A stretch of 64,000 bases of DNA, taken from assembly GCF_900142575.1 (NCBI RefSeq), contig NZ_FRBI01000001.1, positions 249,014 to 313,013 on the forward strand, read 5' to 3'. The notes under the pieces were generated by a model. It ran no database searches and was not told the DNA's origin. It saw only the letters and a program-made list of their open reading frames with translations. Shown piece after piece: positions 59,713 to 64,000 of this stretch. A program made the translations under genes and the position numbers. Position 1 is the stretch's first letter. Every line of letters begins with the position of its first letter. The DNA is from Actinacidiphila paucisporea. Lineage in GTDB: Bacteria > Actinomycetota > Actinomycetes > Streptomycetales > Streptomycetaceae.

Positions 59713-61246
59713 GGGTCGCGCTCTCCTTCTCGCTCGCGGGTCCGCCCGTCAGGTCGGCCGCGTCGGCCAGGTAGCCTTCCAGGCCGTGACGGCCGCCTTC
59801 CCGGCCGTAACCGGACTCCTTGTAACCGCCGAACGGCGAGGTCGGGTCGAATTTGTTGAAGGTGTTGGCCCACACCACGCCGGCCCGCAGCTTGCTCGCC
59901 ATCGACAGGATGCGCGAGCCCTTCTCGGTCCAGATGCCGGCCGACAGGCCGTACGGCGTGTTGTTGGCCTTCTCGACCGCCTCCGCCGGGGTGCGGAAGG
60001 TCAGCACGGACAGCACCGGGCCGAACACCTCCTCGCGGGCGATCCGGTGGGCCTGGGTGACGCCGGTGAAGAGGGTCGGCGCGAACCAGTAGCCCGCGGA
60101 GGGCAGGTCGCAGGCCGGCGCCCAGCGCTCGGCGCCCTCGGCCTCGCCCGCCTCGGCCAGCGCGGTGATCCTGGCCAGCTGCTCGGCGGAGTTGATCGCC
60201 CCGATGTCGGTGTTCTTGTCCAGCGGGTCGCCGACCCGCAGCGTGCCCATCCGCCGCTTGAGCGCGTCGAGCACCTCCTCCTGCACCGACTCCTGCACCA
60301 GCAGCCGCGACCCGGCGCAGCACACATGGCCCTGGTTGAAGAAGATGCCGTCGACGATGCCCTCGACGGCCTGGTCGATCGGCGCGTCGTCGAAGACGAT
60401 GTTCGCGGCCTTGCCGCCCAGTTCGAGCGTGACCTTCTTGCGCGACCCCGCGACCGTACGCGCGATGGCCCGGCCGACCTCCGTGGAGCCGGTGAAGGCG
60501 ACCTTGTCGACGTCCGGGTGCGCGACCAGCGCGGCGCCCGCGTCACCGTAGCCGGGCAGGATGTTGACCACGCCGCGCGGCAGCCCCGCCTGGCGGCAGA
60601 TGTCCGCGAAGAACAGCGCGGACAGCGGTGTCGTCTCGGCCGGCTTCAGCACCACGGTGTTGCCCGCGGCCAGCGCCGGCGCGATCTTCCAGGCCAGCAT
60701 CAGCAGCGGGAAATTCCACGGGATGACCTGCCCGGCCACGCCCAGCGGGCGCGGGTCCCGGCCGTAGCCGGCATAGGCGAGCTTGTCGGCCCAGCCGGCG
60801 TAGTAGAAGAAGTGCGCGGCGACCAGCGGGAGGTCGACGTCCCGCGTCTCGCGGATCGGCTTGCCGTTGTCCAGCGACTCCAGGACGGCCAGCTCGCGCG
60901 AGCGCTCCTGGACGATGCGGGCGATACGGAACAGGTACTTGCCGCGCTCGGCGCCCGGCAGTGCGCCCCAGCTCGCGAACGCCTTCCTGGCCGCCTTCAC
61001 GGCCCGGTCGACGTCGGCCTCGCCGGCCCTGGCGACCTCGGCGAGCACCTCCTCGCTGGACGGCGAGACGGTCTTGAAGACGGTGCCGTCGGCGGCGTCG
61101 GTGAACTCGCCGTCGATGAACAGCCCGTAGGACGGGGCCAGATCGACGACCGCGCGCGATTCGGGTGCGGGCGCGTAGGCGAATTTGCGGCCGGCGCTCG
61201 GGCCGGCACTCGCGTCGGCACTCCGGTTGGGCTTCTGGTTGGCCAT
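59699..61246 (-). CDS. NAD-dependent aldehyde dehydrogenase
   Basis: A 515-aa complete enzyme. VIPWNFPLLMLAWKIAPALA, NAD-loop FTGSTEVGRAIA, general-base Glu in VTLELGGKAANIVF and catalytic Cys in FNQGHVCCAGSRLLVQ are present, with the closing FGGYKESGYGREGG. Encoded 5 bp after deoC, it probably oxidises the acetaldehyde released by deoxyribose-phosphate aldolase. The first ~35 residues are a Ser/Ala/Pro lead. Confidence 0.92.
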   Translation of the reverse strand: MANQKPNRSADASAGPSAGRKFAYAPAPESRAVVDLAPSYGLFIDGEFTDAADGTVFKTVSPSSEEVLAEVARAGEADVDRAVKAARKAFASWGALPGAERGKYLFRIARIVQERSRELAVLESLDNGKPIRETRDVDLPLVAAHFFYYAGWADKLAYAGYGRDPRPLGVAGQVIPWNFPLLMLAWKIAPALAAGNTVVLKPAETTPLSALFFADICRQAGLPRGVVNILPGYGDAGAALVAHPDVDKVAFTGSTEVGRAIARTVAGSRKKVTLELGGKAANIVFDDAPIDQAVEGIVDGIFFNQGHVCCAGSRLLVQESVQEEVLDALKRRMGTLRVGDPLDKNTDIGAINSAEQLARITALAEAGEAEGAERWAPACDLPSAGYWFAPTLFTGVTQAHRIAREEVFGPVLSVLTFRTPAEAVEKANNTPYGLSAGIWTEKGSRILSMASKLRAGVVWANTFNKFDPTSPFGGYKESGYGREGGRHGLEGYLADAADLTGGPASEKESATHEGV

Positions 61247-61251
61247 GACGA

Positions 61252-62262
61252 TCAGTCCACCGTGACGTAGTCGGGACCGGAATACCGGCCGGTGCTGAGC
61301 TTCTGCCGCTGCATCAGCAGATCATTGAGCAGGCTGGAGGCGCCGAAGCGGAACCAGTCGGGCGAGAGCCAGTCGTCGCCGAGGGTTTCGTTGACCATCA
61401 CCAGGTACTTGATCGCGTCCTTCGACGTACGGATGCCGCCGGCCGGCTTGACCCCGACCTGCACGCCGACCGCGTCGCGGAAGTCCCGTACCGCCTCCAG
61501 CATCAGCAGCGTGTTCGGCGGGGTGGCATTGACCGCCACCTTGCCGGTCGAGGTCTTGATGAAGTCCGCGCCGGCCAGCATCGCCAGCCACGAGCAGCGG
61601 CGGATGTTGTCGTACGTCGACAGCTCGCCGTTCTCGAAGATCACCTTCAGGTGCGCGGCCGTCCCTCCCTCGGGACCTCCGGGCCGCACACAGGCCTGCT
61701 TGACGGCCCTGATCTCCTCGAAGACCTCCATGTAGCGACCCGACAGGAAGGCGCCGCGGTCGATGACCATGTCGATCTCGTCGGCCCCCGCGGCGACCGC
61801 GTCCGCGGTGTCGGCGAGCTTGACCGGGCGCGCGACGCGCCCGGCCGGGAAGGCGGTCGCGACCGACGCGACGCTGATCCCCGAATCCTCGCCCAGCGCC
61901 TCGCGCGCCACCGCGACCATGTCGGGATACACGCAGATCGCCGCGACGTGCGGCGTCCCCGGATCGGTCGGATCGGGCCGGCGGCCCTTGGCGCACAGCG
62001 CCCTGACCTTGCCGGGGGTGTCGGACCCTTCCAGGGTCGTCAGGTCGATCATCGAGATCGCCAGGTCGATGGCGTACGCCTTCGCCGTCGTCTTGATCGA
62101 CCGGGTGCCGAGGCCGGCGGCCCTGGCTTCGAGGCCGACGGCATCGACGCCGGGCAGCCCGTGCAGGAACCGCCGCAGCGCGGCATCCGACGCCGTGACA
62201 TCGGCAAGGCCGGCCAGCCGCCCGGGGGCGTCGGGGCCATATGCGGGAACAACTGAGGACAT
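61252..62262 (-). CDS. deoC: Deoxyribose-phosphate aldolase
   Basis: A 336-aa class I aldolase that cleaves deoxyribose-5-phosphate to acetaldehyde and glyceraldehyde-3-phosphate. The Schiff-base lysine is in GADFIKTSTGKVAVNATPPN, the proton-relay lysine in VQVGVKPAGGIRTSKDA, and the phosphate strand in AICVYPDMVAVAREALG. A ~50-residue N-terminal extension and ~30-residue C-terminal extension exceed E. coli DeoC and are usual in actinobacteria. ATG 62262 (cognate GAGGAC follows in the coding strand) is chosen; earlier starts lie in repeats. The operator palindrome is 20 nt upstream. Confidence 0.94.
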   Translation of the reverse strand: MSSVVPAYGPDAPGRLAGLADVTASDAALRRFLHGLPGVDAVGLEARAAGLGTRSIKTTAKAYAIDLAISMIDLTTLEGSDTPGKVRALCAKGRRPDPTDPGTPHVAAICVYPDMVAVAREALGEDSGISVASVATAFPAGRVARPVKLADTADAVAAGADEIDMVIDRGAFLSGRYMEVFEEIRAVKQACVRPGGPEGGTAAHLKVIFENGELSTYDNIRRCSWLAMLAGADFIKTSTGKVAVNATPPNTLLMLEAVRDFRDAVGVQVGVKPAGGIRTSKDAIKYLVMVNETLGDDWLSPDWFRFGASSLLNDLLMQRQKLSTGRYSGPDYVTVD

Positions 62263-62274
62263 GGTCACCAGCCC

Positions 62275-62293
62275 AGCATATCTACGCGCGTAG
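62275..62293 (-). promoter_or_regulatory. Nucleoside operator and promoter of deoC
   Basis: On the minus strand CTACGCGCGTAG (62293-62282) is followed after 1 nt by the -10-like TATGCT (62280-62275). The start codon is 12 nt further on. The same order (palindrome, then -10) is seen at add. Confidence 0.65.
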
Positions 62294-62387
62294 CGGTACA
62301 CCACCCTCGGGTCAGCCTCCCCCGACCCCCCTAGCCACGACGCGCCGCCACCCGCTCCCTCCCCGGTGGCCGGGCCCCCCGGGGGCG

Positions 62388-62890
62388 CGGGAAACTGCGA
62401 GCCCAGCCACGATGCGGCGGCAGCCAAGCGCGTTCCGCAGGGGGCAGGACCCCGAGGTGCGCGGGGAACTGCGCGAGCAACCGCGGCGGCGCGGCAGCCA
62501 AGCAACCCTCGGCAGGGGGCAGGGCCTCGGGGTGGGGGCCCACGTTACGGCGGCAGCCAAGCCACGCTCCGCAGGGGGCAGGACCCCGAGGGGCGCGGGG
62601 AACTGCGCGAGCAACCGCGGCGGCGCGGCAGCCAAGCGCATGCCGCAAGGGGCAGGGCTTAGGGGCGCGGGGAACTGCGCGCCCAGTCATCATGCGGCGG
62701 CAGCCAAGCGCGTTCCGCAAGGGGCAGGACCCCCAGGGGGCGCGGGGAACTGCGCGAGCAACCGCGGCGGCGCGGCAGCCAAGCGCATGCCGCAAGGGGC
62801 AGGGCCTAGGTGCGCGGGGAACTGCGCGCCCAGTCATCATGCGGCGGCAGCCAGGCAACGCCCCGCGAGGGGCAGGGCCGCGAGGACCCC
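62388..62890. repeat. Tandem array of ~72-bp units (seven copies)
   Basis: The shared block CGGCAGCCAAGC recurs with anchors at 62421, 62495, 62554, 62629, 62701, 62776 and (as CAGCCAGGC) 62848. Spacings are 74, 59, 75, 72, 75 and 72. Two unit types alternate, one with CCCAGTCATCATGCGGCGG and one with GAGCAACCGCGGCGGCGCGG, giving a higher-order period of 147 bp. Each unit contains GGGGCGCGGGGAACTGCGCG. Together with its flanks it fills the 755-bp gap between deoC and the PH-domain gene; no gene is supported here. Confidence 0.85.
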
Positions 62891-63003
62891 TGGCAAAGGG
62901 AAGGGGCCCAGCCCCCGGTGGCCGGCTCGGCCCGCGGCCAGCGACCGCACCGTCGAGACGGGAACGCAACCGGGTCGTGGCCCGGCAAGGCACCGCCGTC
63001 AGG

Positions 63004-63009
63004 CACAAT
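63004..63009 (+). promoter_or_regulatory. Possible leaderless -10 box (CACAAT)
   Basis: CACAAT ends 8 nt before ATG 63018; no ribosome site is present. It differs from TANNNT at the first base. Confidence 0.35.
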
Positions 63010-63017
63010 CGGTCGTT

Positions 63018-63722
63018 ATGACGAGTCCCAGGTCCGACCGCCCGACACCGCCCACCGGCAGTGGCGGCACCGGGCAGCCGCAGTACGCCGACCGCGCCTA
63101 CCGCTCGATGGCCGGCATGGTCGGCGGAGTGGGCCTGATCGTCGTCGCGGGCTGGCTCGGCGGCGACGCCATCGCCAACGGCAAGGGCCACACCCCGTGG
63201 CTGGCCATCGCGGCGCTGCTGCTCGCGCTGCCGCTCATCGTGGCGCTCACGCTGCGCCCCGCGGTCTTCGCGAACGCCGACCGGATCCGGATCCGCAACC
63301 CGTTCCGCTCGATCACGGTGCCGTGGGCGGGAGTGGACGCGGTGCGCTCCTCGTACTCCACCGAACTGCTGGCGGGCGGCAAGAAGTACCAGCTCTGGGC
63401 CATCCCGGTCTCGCTGCGCGCGCGCAAGCGTGCCGCTCGGCAGGACGCGAAGGTGAAGGCGGCCGGTGACGACGCCTTCACGCCGGGGGCGGGGCGCCGG
63501 CCCGCGTACGGCCGTACATCGCGGCCCGTGCCGGGGGCCGACCCGACCATCCGTGCCTGGTCGGACCAGGCGCTGTCCGAGCTGCGGGAGCTGGCCGAGC
63601 GGGCCGAGGCCACCCCGGCGGCCGAGGAGTCCACCAGGCCGGTGGTGCGCTGGTGCTGGGAGGTCCTGGCCCCCGCGGCGGCCGGCGCGATCGTCCTGAT
63701 CGTCCTGCTGGCGATCGGCTGA
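63018..63722 (+). CDS. PH-domain (bPH_6-like) membrane protein
   Basis: A 234-aa protein. Two helices near the N-terminus (about 33-50 and 60-80) are followed by a short bacterial PH-like domain: RPAVFANADRIRIRNPFRSI, TVPWAGVDAVRSSYSTELLA and YQLWAIPVSLRARKRAARQ. A third helix closes the C-terminus (LAPAAAGAIVLIVLLAIG). Function unknown; it lies beside the phosphohexomutase gene as in other Streptomyces. Upstream open frame is repeat read-through. Confidence 0.8.
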   Translation: MTSPRSDRPTPPTGSGGTGQPQYADRAYRSMAGMVGGVGLIVVAGWLGGDAIANGKGHTPWLAIAALLLALPLIVALTLRPAVFANADRIRIRNPFRSITVPWAGVDAVRSSYSTELLAGGKKYQLWAIPVSLRARKRAARQDAKVKAAGDDAFTPGAGRRPAYGRTSRPVPGADPTIRAWSDQALSELRELAERAEATPAAEESTRPVVRWCWEVLAPAAAGAIVLIVLLAIG

Positions 63723-63797
63723 GGACCCTTTGGCCCGGCCCTTTCGCTGACACAGCGGCGCAGCGCCCTCAGGAGGGCCGCCTCCTCGCGGCGCGGT

Positions 63798-64000
63798 CTA
63801 CAGCCCCGCCGCCGCGGCCAGGTCGGGCTTGATGGCGGCCAGCAGCGCCGCCGCCCTTGCGCGGGCCGCGGGCACGTCCGTGCCGGCGGGGACCACGACC
63901 TCCAGGTAGCACTTGATCTTCGGCTCCGTGCCGCTGGGCCTGACCACGACGCGGGCCGACGTCACCGCCTCCCCGGCGAGGCGGTAGCGCAGGCCGTCGG
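63798..64000 (-). CDS. Phosphohexomutase (phosphomannomutase/phosphoglucomutase), C-terminal part
   Basis: The last 66 codons of a gene entering from the right. RVVVRPSGTEPKIKCYLEVV is the phosphate-binding loop of domain 4 in alpha-D-phosphohexomutases; the frame ends LAAAAGL before TAG. Such an enzyme, placed after deoC, might also act on deoxyribose or ribose phosphates (phosphopentomutase-like), but the substrate loop lies outside the window. Confidence 0.85.
   Translation of the reverse strand, partial: DGLRYRLAGEAVTSARVVVRPSGTEPKIKCYLEVVVPAGTDVPAARARAAALLAAIKPDLAAAAGL

Noticed and set aside
62388..62890. CRISPR-like regular spacing
   Set aside because: The whole unit is repeated, with no unique spacers; unit types alternate and no cas genes are near.
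62241..63017. Open frames on both strands across the repeat array, including a long extension of the PH-domain gene
   Set aside because: They only translate the ~72-bp repeats in frames left open by high GC; no ribosome site, and the PH protein has its own start at 63018.
1..64000. Horizontal island or secondary-metabolite cluster
   Set aside because: Base composition and gene order are uniform and match the Streptomyces core; no integrase, tRNA junction, PKS or NRPS was seen.

Overview
The window is about 72% GC by eye and dense with genes. It uses ATG, GTG and a few TTG starts, and many neighbouring genes overlap as ATGA or GTGA. Gene order matches, from memory, the conserved Streptomyces chromosomal-core block that in S. 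coelicolor runs from trpS to the phosphomannomutase gene (roughly SCO4839 to SCO4916), including afsQ1/afsQ2/sigQ. The organism is therefore a Streptomyces or close relative (Streptomycetaceae). I see no prophage, transposase, CRISPR array, rRNA or tRNA.

Layout. 1-6.6 kb: end of trpS, a 2'-5' RNA ligase-like gene, then a compact divergent set (dprE2-dprE1 / PAP2 phosphatase-UbiA-GtrA-YihY) that looks like a decaprenylphosphoryl-arabinose-type pathway. 6.7-20.3 kb: a D-Ala-D-Ala carboxypeptidase, a TetR-controlled DCC-oxidoreductase operon with paired operators, an MMPL exporter, a two-component system, a tandem CMD protein, an FAD monooxygenase with its TetR, and an aminoglycoside-phosphotransferase-like kinase. 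20.5-24.0 kb: sdhCDAB. 24-30.7 kb: an OHCU-decarboxylase-like gene, a DUF4253 protein, an ECF sigma factor with a probable membrane partner, an L,D-transpeptidase lipoprotein, and an acyl-CoA mutase large subunit.

30.7-41.5 kb is a cell-surface glycan locus: acyltransferase, polysialyltransferase-like protein, GT2, DUF6716 glycosyltransferase, a CMP-nonulosonate synthetase fused to a HAD phosphatase, a NeuB synthase, a GT52-like protein and a GT4. With no NeuC or NeuD present it fits a Kdn-like polymer (teichulosonic acid).

41.7-52.8 kb and 58.8-62.3 kb hold nucleoside uptake and catabolism: BMP lipoprotein, ABC ATPase, two permeases, cdd, deoA, add, deoC and two aldehyde dehydrogenases. The most notable regulatory signal is a palindrome, CTACGCGCGTAG. 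It lies at the promoter of add, deoC and the ABC operon, with a near copy before the BMP gene, and these are the only places I found it. This suggests a local nucleoside regulon under one unidentified repressor.

52.9-58.4 kb contains small secreted proteins, a VanZ-like protein, the afsQ1-afsQ2-lipoprotein operon divergent from sigQ, and a uridine-kinase-like ATPase. 62.3-63.0 kb is a tandem repeat array. The window ends in a PH-domain membrane protein and the 3' end of a phosphohexomutase gene. Several genes have a -10 box 6-8 nt before the start codon, so leaderless transcription seems common here.
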